A stretch of DNA of 64,000 nucleotides from an uncultured Sphingomonadaceae bacterium (GTDB taxonomy: Bacteria; Pseudomonadota; Alphaproteobacteria; Sphingomonadales; Sphingomonadaceae). The stretch covers positions 310,001 to 374,000 of the forward strand of contig CANMVC010000001.1 in NCBI GenBank assembly GCA_947501325.1, in the 5' to 3' direction. Shown in pieces: positions 9,203 to 16,768 of this stretch (positions within the stretch are counted from its first letter, which is position 1; every line of letters begins with the position of its first letter). The notes under the pieces are model-generated. The model did not search any database. It had not been told where the DNA came from and was given only the letters and a program-made list of their open reading frames with translations. The position numbers were made by a program, and so were the translations under genes.

Positions 9203-10525
9203 TCAGACGGCCTGACTAAACGTTCCCGCCGTTTGTCCGCGAAATTCGTCAAATGTCGCAGCAATGCTCCGCGCATAAGGTTTGGCAGAAGGCTTCAATT
9301 TGATCTGTTGACCGACAATCTCGATCAGACCGCGGTTAATAAAGGGCGCGAGTGGTCCGGCATATATCGCCGCCCCGCCAAGTGGCTCGAGGTCAGCCTC
9401 CCCATTGGCCAAAATCTGTTCAATAATCGCTGCGTGCATTTGATGGTTGAAGTTCCGTTTTATGCCCACAGCCGCTGGCAATCGCCCCTCCCCCGAGCAC
9501 GCGCGGTAGCGGCCTGTATTTTTCTCGTTCTGGACGATCAGGTTAGGAAATTCGCTGATCGCCGACGCGCCCATTCCGATCAATATATCGCTCTGATCAT
9601 CGGTAAAGCCTTGGAAATTTCGCCTAACCATGCCGCTTGCCCCCGCCTGCCCCAGCGGATCGCCGGGCATTGCGAAATGGTCAAAGCCGATGGGTTGATA
9701 CCCCCTTCGGGTTAGAAAGTCGTAGCCGAAAGCGGCCATATCGAACCGCTGTCTGGCATCAGGCAGATGACTATCGTCAATCTGGCCCTGACGGGGAATG
9801 AGGCTCGGAATATGAGCATAGCCAAATAGCGCGATCCGTTCAGGCGAAAGCGCGACCGTCTGTTCCAGCGTTTCCCGCAAAATATCCATTGTCTGGCCAG
9901 GGAGACCGTACATCAAGTCAAAGTTGATCGATGTAACGCCGGTCGCCCGCAAGTGCGCGACCATATCCGTTACCATGTCCAGAGGCTGCACGCGCCCTAT
10001 TTCAGCCTGCACCGCCGGATCAAAGCTCTGCACGCCAAGGCTTACATTATTCATCCCAGCATCCGCCATTAGACCCCGCCATTCTGCCGAATAGCTTCGG
10101 GGGTCCAGTTCGATCGAGAGGACAGCTCTATCGATTTGGAAAACTGTCTTCAGTTGATTCAATAACGCCTTGAAATCACCAGCGGAGAGAGCATTTGGAC
10201 TGCCACCACCAAAGGCGATCCGCTTCACCCGGCCTCGGTGATTCAGCTTGGCTGCTACCAGATCAATCTCGGCAAATAATGCTTTCAAATAAGCTGTCAG
10301 ACGGTGGGTCCGGTTTGCTCTGCCGGTGTTACAGCCGCAATACCAGCATATCTGATCGCAATAGGGGATATGGACATAAAGCGATATGTCGTCGCACAGC
10401 CGGATATTTTTCAACGCGCGATACAGATCGGGCGAACCGACGCTGTCATTGAAGTCAGCGGCAGTTGGATAGCTCGTATAGCGCGGAACCGGGCGTTCGA
10501 GCAGCTCTGGATAGTATTTCCACAT
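9203..10525 (-). CDS. hemN: Oxygen-independent coproporphyrinogen III dehydrogenase
   Basis: A 440-residue radical-SAM enzyme that decarboxylates coproporphyrinogen III to protoporphyrinogen IX without oxygen. The [4Fe-4S] site is in VHIPYCDQICWYCGCN, giving C-x3-C-x2-C plus the extra Cys typical of true HemN rather than HemW. FGGGSPNALS, ELDPRSY, and SLGVQSFDPAVQ follow in family order. The N-terminal RYTSYPTA motif and the C-terminal HemN domain are both present, supporting a catalytic HemN. It suggests that the organism meets low-oxygen conditions. No FNR box was identified by eye. Confidence 0.93.
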   Translation of the reverse strand: MWKYYPELLERPVPRYTSYPTAADFNDSVGSPDLYRALKNIRLCDDISLYVHIPYCDQICWYCGCNTGRANRTHRLTAYLKALFAEIDLVAAKLNHRGRVKRIAFGGGSPNALSAGDFKALLNQLKTVFQIDRAVLSIELDPRSYSAEWRGLMADAGMNNVSLGVQSFDPAVQAEIGRVQPLDMVTDMVAHLRATGVTSINFDLMYGLPGQTMDILRETLEQTVALSPERIALFGYAHIPSLIPRQGQIDDSHLPDARQRFDMAAFGYDFLTRRGYQPIGFDHFAMPGDPLGQAGASGMVRRNFQGFTDDQSDILIGMGASAISEFPNLIVQNEKNTGRYRACSGEGRLPAAVGIKRNFNHQMHAAIIEQILANGEADLEPLGGAAIYAGPLAPFINRGLIEIVGQQIKLKPSAKPYARSIAATFDEFRGQTAGTFSQAV

Positions 10526-10569
10526 GACAGCGGTTTATGCGGGAAGAATATGGTTGTCTTTGCGCTAGA

Positions 10570-11685
10570 TCAAGGCGCGCTATACCAAGCCGTTCCGTCC
10601 TTCATGTCATGCACAGCCCGGCCCGTATATTCGAGATGGCGGAGCGTTGCCATCGCTTCTCCTGTTGCCATCCCGATGACATCATGGCCAATGGGACGGG
10701 AGAAAAGTAGAGGAAAGCTATCGACCACCCGCATCGGTTTTTCAGCAAGGGCATCGGCAAGATCATCCAACGCTTCATTGTGCCGCAACGCCAATGTATC
10801 AAGCCGCTGATGCGCGCCCTTAAATGGCCGACCATGGGCTGGCAACACCAGAAGGTCGGGGTCAATCTCGGCCCGAAATCGGTTAATACTGGTGAGCCAT
10901 TCACCAAGGGGGTCGGCTGTTGGTTCGCTCAGCATCACCGAAATGTTCGAGGTAATTCGCGGCAGGATCTGATCACCAGAAATCATCACCTGGTTTTTGT
11001 CATCAATCAAACAGGCATGCTCTGGCGTATGGCCACGCCCGATCATCACCCGCCAATGATTGTCGCCGATAGTCAGGCTATCGCCCTCATCCATGCGAAT
11101 ATGACCGATGGGCAGCTGTGACACCGCGCGCGCAAAGCGGCCCCAGCCGCCCTCACATTTTTCCTTGATCAGCGCTTCATCCCACCCCGCAAACCGCCAT
11201 TCGTCAATCGCTTCCTGCGGCACATCAGCGCTCACGTCAGCCGTCAGCATCCGTGCCAGCAACCATTCAGTGCGGTTCATATGCAACGGCGCTTTAAACC
11301 GATTGGCTAGCCACCCGGCACAGCCCACATGGTCGGGGTGGAAATGAGTAACGACAATTTTGGTGGCTGTTTTGCCGTTCAGTCCAGTTTCAAAAAGTGT
11401 TTTCCACGATTCAATGACGGCGGGCATGAACAAGCCAGTATCGACAATAGCAAAACCCGGCGTTCCATCGGGATGCAGGTCATCCAATACCCAGTTATTA
11501 ATATGTCCCAAAGGTCCCGGAACCGGCGTGCGGGTCCAGCCGATCCCGGGCATCAATTCGAAATATTCGCCATATTTGGGCTCATATTCGCCGAGCGGAT
11601 AGATGAGACCTTCGACTTCGATCGGATCAAAGCCGTGATCAGCCAGCGTTGCGTCATAAGCGGGTGGTGTTGTGAGAGCATCCAT
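10570..11685 (-). CDS. MBL-fold metallo-hydrolase
   Basis: A 371-residue metallo-beta-lactamase-fold protein. The dinuclear metal site motif H-x-H-x-D-H appears as THFHPDHVGCAG at about residues 115-125. A further His lies in GRGHTPEHACL, an Asp in ISGDQILPRI and a C-terminal His in LPAHGRPF. It belongs to the broad hydrolase group that includes glyoxalase II-like and LACTB2-like enzymes. It starts 117 nt downstream of trcR on the same strand, and hemN follows 44 nt after its end, but nothing shows a functional link. The substrate is unknown. Confidence 0.85.
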   Translation of the reverse strand: MDALTTPPAYDATLADHGFDPIEVEGLIYPLGEYEPKYGEYFELMPGIGWTRTPVPGPLGHINNWVLDDLHPDGTPGFAIVDTGLFMPAVIESWKTLFETGLNGKTATKIVVTHFHPDHVGCAGWLANRFKAPLHMNRTEWLLARMLTADVSADVPQEAIDEWRFAGWDEALIKEKCEGGWGRFARAVSQLPIGHIRMDEGDSLTIGDNHWRVMIGRGHTPEHACLIDDKNQVMISGDQILPRITSNISVMLSEPTADPLGEWLTSINRFRAEIDPDLLVLPAHGRPFKGAHQRLDTLALRHNEALDDLADALAEKPMRVVDSFPLLFSRPIGHDVIGMATGEAMATLRHLEYTGRAVHDMKDGTAWYSAP

Positions 11686-11802
11686 GGACCAACCATAGAC
11701 TTATCCCTTGTCCCCAAGCAACCGGATTTAATCGGTCAATTAAGGGGGTCAGCGCACCAAAATCTAATGCTACGGGCTCCGCATCAAGCGCGGAGCACCA
11801 GA

Positions 11803-12516
11803 TCAGCTATCTTTGAACAATGTCTCTGCAGTCAGATCTTCGGTCGCAATTTCTTCCTCGCCAGATTCCGCGGCCAACGCAGCTTCTGCATCGCGTTCGG
11901 CCTGCGCCCGTTCCTCGTGCAGTTCAGCAATAAGCGCTTCTTTGTCGCCGCCGAGTTTCTTGTCTTCGGGCACTTCAGGCTCGATACCGGCTTTTTTCGC
12001 TGCCTTGGCAACAACAGCATCCAGTTCGCGCTGTGAGCAAAGCCCTAGAGTCACGGGATCTTTTGGAACAATATTTGCGATATTCCAGTGCTCGCGGTCA
12101 CGGATCGCATTGATTGTTGTGCGGGTTGTACCGATCAACTTGCCGACCTGTGCGTCAGAAATTTCCGGATGATTGCGCAGCAGCCAGGCTATGCCATCTG
12201 GCTTATCCTGACGCTTAGACACCGGGGTATAACGCGGCCCCTTGGTGCGGCGCACCTGATCGGGCCCTTTTTGCAACTTCATCCGATAATTGGGATCTGC
12301 TTCCGCTTTGGCAATTTCCTCATTGGTCAGTTCATGCGCTTGCACCGGATCGCGGCCAGTATATTTAGAACCGGCAAGATCATCGGCCATTGCATTGACT
12401 TCAAGAATGTGAATACCACAAAATTCAGCAATTTGTTCAAAGCTCAATCCGGTATTGTCCACGAGCCAACTGGCGGTGGCGTGCTGCATGAGCGGAGTTG
12501 GGTTATCTTGGGCCAC
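11803..12516 (-). CDS. trcR: Cell cycle transcriptional regulator TrcR (DUF1013)
   Basis: A 237-residue protein of the DUF1013 family, which is conserved in alphaproteobacteria and named TrcR as a cell-cycle transcriptional regulator. A first helix-turn-helix-like region (residues 12-45, GLSFEQIAEFCGIHILEV) and a second one (about 112-145, ISDAQVGKLIGTTRTTINAIRDR) are visible, with a conserved KGPDQVRRTKGPRYTPVSKRQDK linker segment in between. The C-terminal 60 residues are Glu/Ala-rich. The start is a GTG (12514-12516) preceded by an AGAAGGA Shine-Dalgarno. A strong terminator-like hairpin ends only 15 nt upstream of this start. Confidence 0.9.
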   Translation of the reverse strand: MAQDNPTPLMQHATASWLVDNTGLSFEQIAEFCGIHILEVNAMADDLAGSKYTGRDPVQAHELTNEEIAKAEADPNYRMKLQKGPDQVRRTKGPRYTPVSKRQDKPDGIAWLLRNHPEISDAQVGKLIGTTRTTINAIRDREHWNIANIVPKDPVTLGLCSQRELDAVVAKAAKKAGIEPEVPEDKKLGGDKEALIAELHEERAQAERDAEAALAAESGEEEIATEDLTAETLFKDS

Positions 12517-12529
12517 GGTGGCGTCCTTC

Positions 12530-12619
12530 TCAAAAAATAAGGGCCGCCCCTTTCGGGAGCGGCCTGTTGTTAAGCCCTATGTAGGCGATATCGAAAGAGT
12601 CGGCAAGATATTTGGTCAT
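12530..12619 (-). CDS. Possible 29-codon leader ORF upstream of trcR
   Basis: ATG at 12617-12619 opens 29 codons ending in TGA at 12530, 13 nt before the trcR GTG. Its last codons are formed by the terminator-like hairpin and T-run. I cannot show that it is translated: no strong Shine-Dalgarno is visible and the peptide is not recognised. It is listed because its stop abuts the trcR ribosome-binding site. Confidence 0.15.
   Translation of the reverse strand: MTKYLADSFDIAYIGLNNRPLPKGAALIF
12532..12564 (-). terminator. Intrinsic terminator or attenuator in the trcR leader
   Basis: On the minus strand a 9-bp stem (GGCCGCTCC / GGGGCGGCC with one G-T wobble), loop CGAAA, is followed by CTTATTTTTT. 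It lies downstream of the glycosyltransferase stop (12648) and ends 15 nt before the trcR GTG. No trcR promoter fits between hairpin and start, so the hairpin is probably transcribed as part of the trcR leader, or readthrough is needed. Confidence 0.75.
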
Positions 12620-12647
12620 GGTATGGCGTTTTGCTATATTTTTGTGT

Positions 12648-13712
12648 TCAGACCCTCGCAAAAATAGCTTTGGCGATGAACCGGCGCGACAGATGCACCG
12701 TTCGATCCGGCTCCATCGGAACCAATCCGTCAAGAAATTGGCGCGCGCTGGTTTCCCAGTTGAAATCGGCTGCCCGCTTGGTGCAATCGTCTGGGCGGAG
12801 CCGTTGAGCATGCGCTATAGCGACCTTCAAATCGTCATTCATGCTGCCACTCTTTGGAGTCAAAATATCAATCGGCCCTGTGACTGGGAAAGCTGCCACC
12901 GGTGTACCGCAGGCCAAGGCTTCTATAAGAACCAAGCCGAACGTATCCGTTTTACTCGGAAATACGAAAACATCAGCGCCAGCATAGCAACCCGCAAGCG
13001 CGCGCCCGGATTGGCGGCCCAGAAAATGCGCGTCGGGATAGGCTCGGCTCAAGGCATCCAGCGCGGGACCATCACCGACGATCACTTTGCTGCCCGGTTG
13101 ATCGATTTGCAGAAAGGCCTCAATATTTTTTTCCACTGCAACACGGCCGACATATAATTGAATGGGGCGTGGCAGGTTTTGGAACAGCTTTGGGGCGGGC
13201 GCATCGGGTGAGAAATTGTCCAGATCAACACCGCGACTCCAATGATGCACTTGCGGTAATTGTTCGCTGATTAATTGCTGCCGAACACTGTTTGTGGATA
13301 CCATGATCGCTCGCGCAGCACTGTGGAACCAGCGGATATAGCGCCAGAATATCCGCGGCGATAAATGGGTTCGCTTGGCGAGATATTCCGGGAATTGTGT
13401 GTGATAGGCGGTTGTAAAGATGCGGTTGTTTCTGCGGCACCAGCGCCTCGCCGACAAACAAAGCGGCCCCTCCGTAGCCATATGGATCGCATCGGCTTCA
13501 AATTCGGCAATGCGACGCCCGACGCTGCGCGCACGTGTTATAGCCAGGCGGATTTCCGGATAGCTCGGCGCAGCGAAAGAGCGATAGTGATCGGGCGAAA
13601 TAACCAGCACCTCATGCCCCCAATTGCGCAATATACCGATAACGGTGTCGAGGGTCCGGACCACGCCATTGACTTGCGGATGCCAAGCATCGGTGACCAG
13701 AGCGATTTTCAT
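12648..13712 (-). CDS. GT4-family glycosyltransferase
   Basis: A 354-residue GT-B-fold glycosyltransferase. The N-terminus ALVTDAWHPQVNGVVRTL is typical of the SqdX/MgtA/PimB-like GT4 group acting on lipid acceptors. Further features are MATEGPLCLSAR, YVGRVAVEKNIEAFL, and the nucleotide-sugar E-x7-E region in SKTDTFGLVLIEALACGTPV. Its start overlaps the stop of the LpxH-like phosphoesterase gene (ATGA, 13709-13712), so the two are translationally coupled. In alphaproteobacteria, related pairs are linked to glycosyl-diacylglycerol synthesis that replaces phospholipids. That role here is inference. Confidence 0.85.
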   Translation of the reverse strand: MKIALVTDAWHPQVNGVVRTLDTVIGILRNWGHEVLVISPDHYRSFAAPSYPEIRLAITRARSVGRRIAEFEADAIHMATEGPLCLSARRWCRRNNRIFTTAYHTQFPEYLAKRTHLSPRIFWRYIRWFHSAARAIMVSTNSVRQQLISEQLPQVHHWSRGVDLDNFSPDAPAPKLFQNLPRPIQLYVGRVAVEKNIEAFLQIDQPGSKVIVGDGPALDALSRAYPDAHFLGRQSGRALAGCYAGADVFVFPSKTDTFGLVLIEALACGTPVAAFPVTGPIDILTPKSGSMNDDLKVAIAHAQRLRPDDCTKRAADFNWETSARQFLDGLVPMEPDRTVHLSRRFIAKAIFARV

Positions 13713-14623
13713 GCCACCTGCTCCAGATTACCCTTCATTCTCTCCAGCTTTACCGGTTGGTGGCGCCGCGCTTCTCGAGCTGCAATTTCGTCAGACCAGT
13801 GCAATATTTCCATTGTCCCGTCATCACATTCGACGAGCGCAGTGCACCCTTCAACCCAATCACCATCATTATAATATTCGATACCTTGGATTTCACGCAT
13901 TTCGGCAGTATGGATATGCCCGCAAACGACGCCGTCGACGCCCCGGTTACCTGCCGCTTTCGCAACCAGTTCCTCAAAGCGACCAATAAATTCAACCGCG
14001 TTTTTAACCTTGTGTTTGGCGATTTTTGACAGCGACCAATAGGGTAGCCCCATTCGTCCTCTGACCTTGTTCACGACCCAATTCAGGCGCATCAATGTCG
14101 TGTAAGCGGCATCACCAACAAAAGCGAGCCACCGATGGGCTAACATCACCGCATCAAACTCATCGCCATGGAGCACGAGCAAGCGCCGCCCGTCGGCAGT
14201 TTCGTGGATCGCCGAACGGAGTATTTCGACGCCGCCAAAATTCAATCCCGTAAACTGACGGAACATTTCATCATGATTGCCCGGAATATAGACAATCCGC
14301 GTGTCGCGCTTCGCCCGTTTCAATATACGCCAGATGATATCGTTATGCCCATCCGGCCAATAGAATTTCTTCTTGAGCCGCCAACCATCGATAATATCGC
14401 CCACCAGATAAAGCGTATCGCTATCAACATGGTCCAGAAAATCGATCAGCATATCTGCGTTGCAACCGCGTGTTCCCAGATGGATATCCGAAATCCAGAT
14501 GGTTCGATAACGCGTCCGGTCCATCGGGTTAACCTGCGGTTGTCGTATAAGGCGCGCCTCGTAACGACTTGTGTCAAGCAAGGGGATATCAGATGCAGAA
14601 ATCGGCGGAAATTGTTTGGCCAT
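13709..14623 (-). CDS. LpxH-like metallophosphoesterase (UDP-2,3-diacylglucosamine diphosphatase family)
   Basis: A 304-residue calcineurin-fold phosphoesterase with all metal-site motifs: ISDIHLGTRG (D-x-H), VGDIIDGW (G-D-x-x-D), IPGNHDE (G-N-H-D), LHGDEFD, and GHIHTAEM (G-H-x-H). This order and the YWPDGHNDIIWRI segment match the LpxH2-like family annotated as UDP-2,3-diacylglucosamine diphosphatase. True LpxH is usually about 240 residues. ATG 14621-14623 is preferred over the upstream ATG (14650) because GGGAGTGA precedes it. It is coupled by ATGA to the glycosyltransferase, suggesting a joint envelope-lipid role. Confidence 0.85.
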   Translation of the reverse strand: MAKQFPPISASDIPLLDTSRYEARLIRQPQVNPMDRTRYRTIWISDIHLGTRGCNADMLIDFLDHVDSDTLYLVGDIIDGWRLKKKFYWPDGHNDIIWRILKRAKRDTRIVYIPGNHDEMFRQFTGLNFGGVEILRSAIHETADGRRLLVLHGDEFDAVMLAHRWLAFVGDAAYTTLMRLNWVVNKVRGRMGLPYWSLSKIAKHKVKNAVEFIGRFEELVAKAAGNRGVDGVVCGHIHTAEMREIQGIEYYNDGDWVEGCTALVECDDGTMEILHWSDEIAAREARRHQPVKLERMKGNLEQVA

Positions 14624-14733
14624 CACTTCACTCCCAAGGAAACCATCCATGGGTGCCGCCTATAACGGGGCTATGTGACAGGATGATTCCCGTTTTGTGA
14701 CCTTTTATTTACAATAGCCTGCAGCCTGAGGCG

Positions 14734-15156
14734 CTACTGCGCCAGATAATCGCGCAACCGGTCCTGCAAATGCGGTACCGCTTCTTCACTGTCCAGAAAG
14801 TCCGTCACAGCCATGGTCCGCCAATGCTGTCCTTCATCACCAAAGACAATGGCTGACACTTGCTCGCGGGATAAGCGACCGACGAAAAACAGCGCCCGCG
14901 GACTGCCAGAACCGCGCCAATTTTCATAGTGCTGGACGTAATCCAGCGCCGCGACGTCGACCGCTATTCCAAATTCTTCAAAGGTTTCTCTGGCAACACA
15001 CTCAGCGCCACTTTCGCCATTTTCGCGTCCTCCGCCAGGCAAGTCCCACATATCAGGAAACGGAATATCAGGCCTATTGTCGCGGCGATAAACAAGCAAT
15101 TGATCATCGACAAACAACGCCACTTTTGCGCCATGAAAGTCGATTATCTCGTCCAT
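14734..15156 (-). CDS. NUDIX hydrolase
   Basis: A 140-residue NUDIX protein. The NUDIX box G-x5-E-x7-R-E-x2-E-E-x-G-I is complete at about residues 41-63 (ending RETFEEFGI), preceded by FPDMWDLPGGG. It is probably a nucleoside-diphosphate-derivative pyrophosphatase of the MutT type; the substrate is unknown. ATG 15154-15156 (with GAGG upstream) is used rather than a TTG 6 nt earlier. The gene starts 2 nt after the stop of the quinone oxidoreductase gene and is likely in one operon with it. Confidence 0.88.
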   Translation of the reverse strand: MDEIIDFHGAKVALFVDDQLLVYRRDNRPDIPFPDMWDLPGGGRENGESGAECVARETFEEFGIAVDVAALDYVQHYENWRGSGSPRALFFVGRLSREQVSAIVFGDEGQHWRTMAVTDFLDSEEAVPHLQDRLRDYLAQ

Positions 15157-15158
15157 CC

Positions 15159-16169
15159 TCAACTCACCTTGAGTACAATCTTCCCAATATGGTCGCCAGC
15201 TTCCATATGTGCGTGAGCCTTGGCGGCATCCACCAATGCAAAACTCTCATCCATTACCGGCTTTAGCTTGCCCGCTTCGATATCGGGCCAGACATAACGA
15301 TAGAGCTCGTCCGCCAGCAGGGCCTTGCGATCCGCCGATTGCGGGCGCAAAGTAGATCCGGTCAGCGTCAACCGCTTCATCATGATCTGGGCCATATTGA
15401 GCGTCGCGGTCATTCCGCCTTGAACGGCAATAGTCACATGCCGGCCATCTTCTTTCAGGCAGTTGAGGTTTCGGGGCACATAATCGCCTGCGACCATATC
15501 GAGCACCACTTCAACCCCCTGCCCGTCCGTGATTTTCTTGACCTCTTCAACAAAATCCTGCGTCTTATAGTTGATCGCATGGTCCGCACCGATGCTCTTA
15601 GCAGCCGTGCATTTCTGATCGGAACCACAGGTCACGATTACTTTCAGGCCGAATAGTTTGCCCAGCATGATAGCCATAGTGCCTATACCGCTGGTGCCGC
15701 CATGGGCCAGCACCGTTTCATCTTCCCGCGCAAAGGCACGATTAAACAGATTGCTCCAAACGGTAAAAAGGGTTTCTGGCAGAGCCGCTGCTTCTTCCAT
15801 CGTCAGACTTTCGGGTACCGGAAGACATTGCCCGGCTGGCGCAACGCAAAATTCGGCATAGCCGCCGCCGTTAGTGAGCGCGCATATCTTGCGCCCCATC
15901 CATTCGGGTTCCACGCCCTCGCCCAAACCTACGACCGTGCCCGATACTTCCAGACCCGGTAATGGCGACGCACCCGCAGGCGCTGGATAAAGACCCATGC
16001 GTTGCACCACATCAGGCCGATTGACACCAGCGGCAGCCACCTTGATCAACACCTCTCCAGCTGCCGGCTCGGGCACTGCCACGGTCTGCGGCTTTAGAAC
16101 CTCAGGGGCGCCCGGTTCGCTAATCGCGATGGCCGTCATTTCCGACTGCAAAACTTCTGATACTGTCAT
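15159..16169 (-). CDS. NAD(P)H:quinone oxidoreductase, MDR superfamily (PIG3-like)
   Basis: A 336-residue zinc-independent medium-chain dehydrogenase. The N-terminal GroES-like domain contains AAGVNRPDVVQRMGLYP and the nucleotide site is HGGTSGIGTMAIMLGKLFG. The zinc-ligand and structural-zinc cysteines of alcohol dehydrogenases are absent. The closest family is the PIG3/QOR quinone reductase group. ATG 16167-16169 has GAGGGG upstream; the longer open frame lacks homology. It is divergent from the DUF1192 gene and co-directional with the NUDIX gene. Confidence 0.87.
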   Translation of the reverse strand: MTVSEVLQSEMTAIAISEPGAPEVLKPQTVAVPEPAAGEVLIKVAAAGVNRPDVVQRMGLYPAPAGASPLPGLEVSGTVVGLGEGVEPEWMGRKICALTNGGGYAEFCVAPAGQCLPVPESLTMEEAAALPETLFTVWSNLFNRAFAREDETVLAHGGTSGIGTMAIMLGKLFGLKVIVTCGSDQKCTAAKSIGADHAINYKTQDFVEEVKKITDGQGVEVVLDMVAGDYVPRNLNCLKEDGRHVTIAVQGGMTATLNMAQIMMKRLTLTGSTLRPQSADRKALLADELYRYVWPDIEAGKLKPVMDESFALVDAAKAHAHMEAGDHIGKIVLKVS

Positions 16170-16304
16170 GGCTTGCCCCTCTAATTTCAAAAAAAAACGC
16201 ATAGCTGATCGCCGCACTTTTTTATCAGCGATCCTTATTGACAGCAAACCCCTGCCGGTCAACATTAGCGAAGCAAATGGCCGAAAAAGACAGGATAAAT
16301 TTCC

Positions 16305-16505
16305 ATGACCGATGACGACGATCTGCCGCGCAACGCCAATGATCCGCTCTCGCTGCTCGTAAAACAGGATCTCGACCCATTTTCTGTTGACGAGCTGGAA
16401 AAGCGGATATCAGTCCTCCAAAATGAAATAAGCCGCTGTGAAGCCAAGAAAAGCTTTGCGGTATCACACCGAGCGAGCGCCGATGACCTGTTCAAAAAGT
16501 CTTAA
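16305..16505 (+). CDS. DUF1192 small protein
   Basis: A 66-residue acidic protein matching the alphaproteobacterial DUF1192 family. The core is DPLSLLVKQDLDPFSVDELEKRI followed by a short helical stretch IxxLQxEIxRCE with heptad character, suggesting a small coiled coil. Function is unknown. It is divergent from the quinone oxidoreductase gene and lies 263 nt upstream of clpA. That 16506-16768 stretch holds no gene I can support; it is AT-rich and serves at least as the clpA leader. Confidence 0.85.
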   Translation: MTDDDDLPRNANDPLSLLVKQDLDPFSVDELEKRISVLQNEISRCEAKKSFAVSHRASADDLFKKS

Positions 16506-16768
16506 ACTCTCATGGCTTGGTAAGAATTTGTTAACCCTATATCTTAATAGTCATGTTTAAGTTGATCCGCCGTGGACCGTTTAAGTGAAGAGATGGAAAA
16601 ATAGGCGTAACCTTGGCTCAAAGCAGGCCGTTGTTGGTTTAAGCCCTTGATGTTTTTTGGGTTGCGCATAGATTAAGAAGGAAGCCGAATAGTTAAGCCC
16701 GGAGTAATTTAGGACTCCATAGCTTTTCGGTTACCGGGACACAAAATGTCCCATCAAGGAGTAAATAC

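Noticed and set aside
16531-16547. Possible CtrA box (TTAA...TTAA) upstream of clpA
   Set aside because: The spacing is 9 bp, not the 7 bp required by the CtrA consensus.
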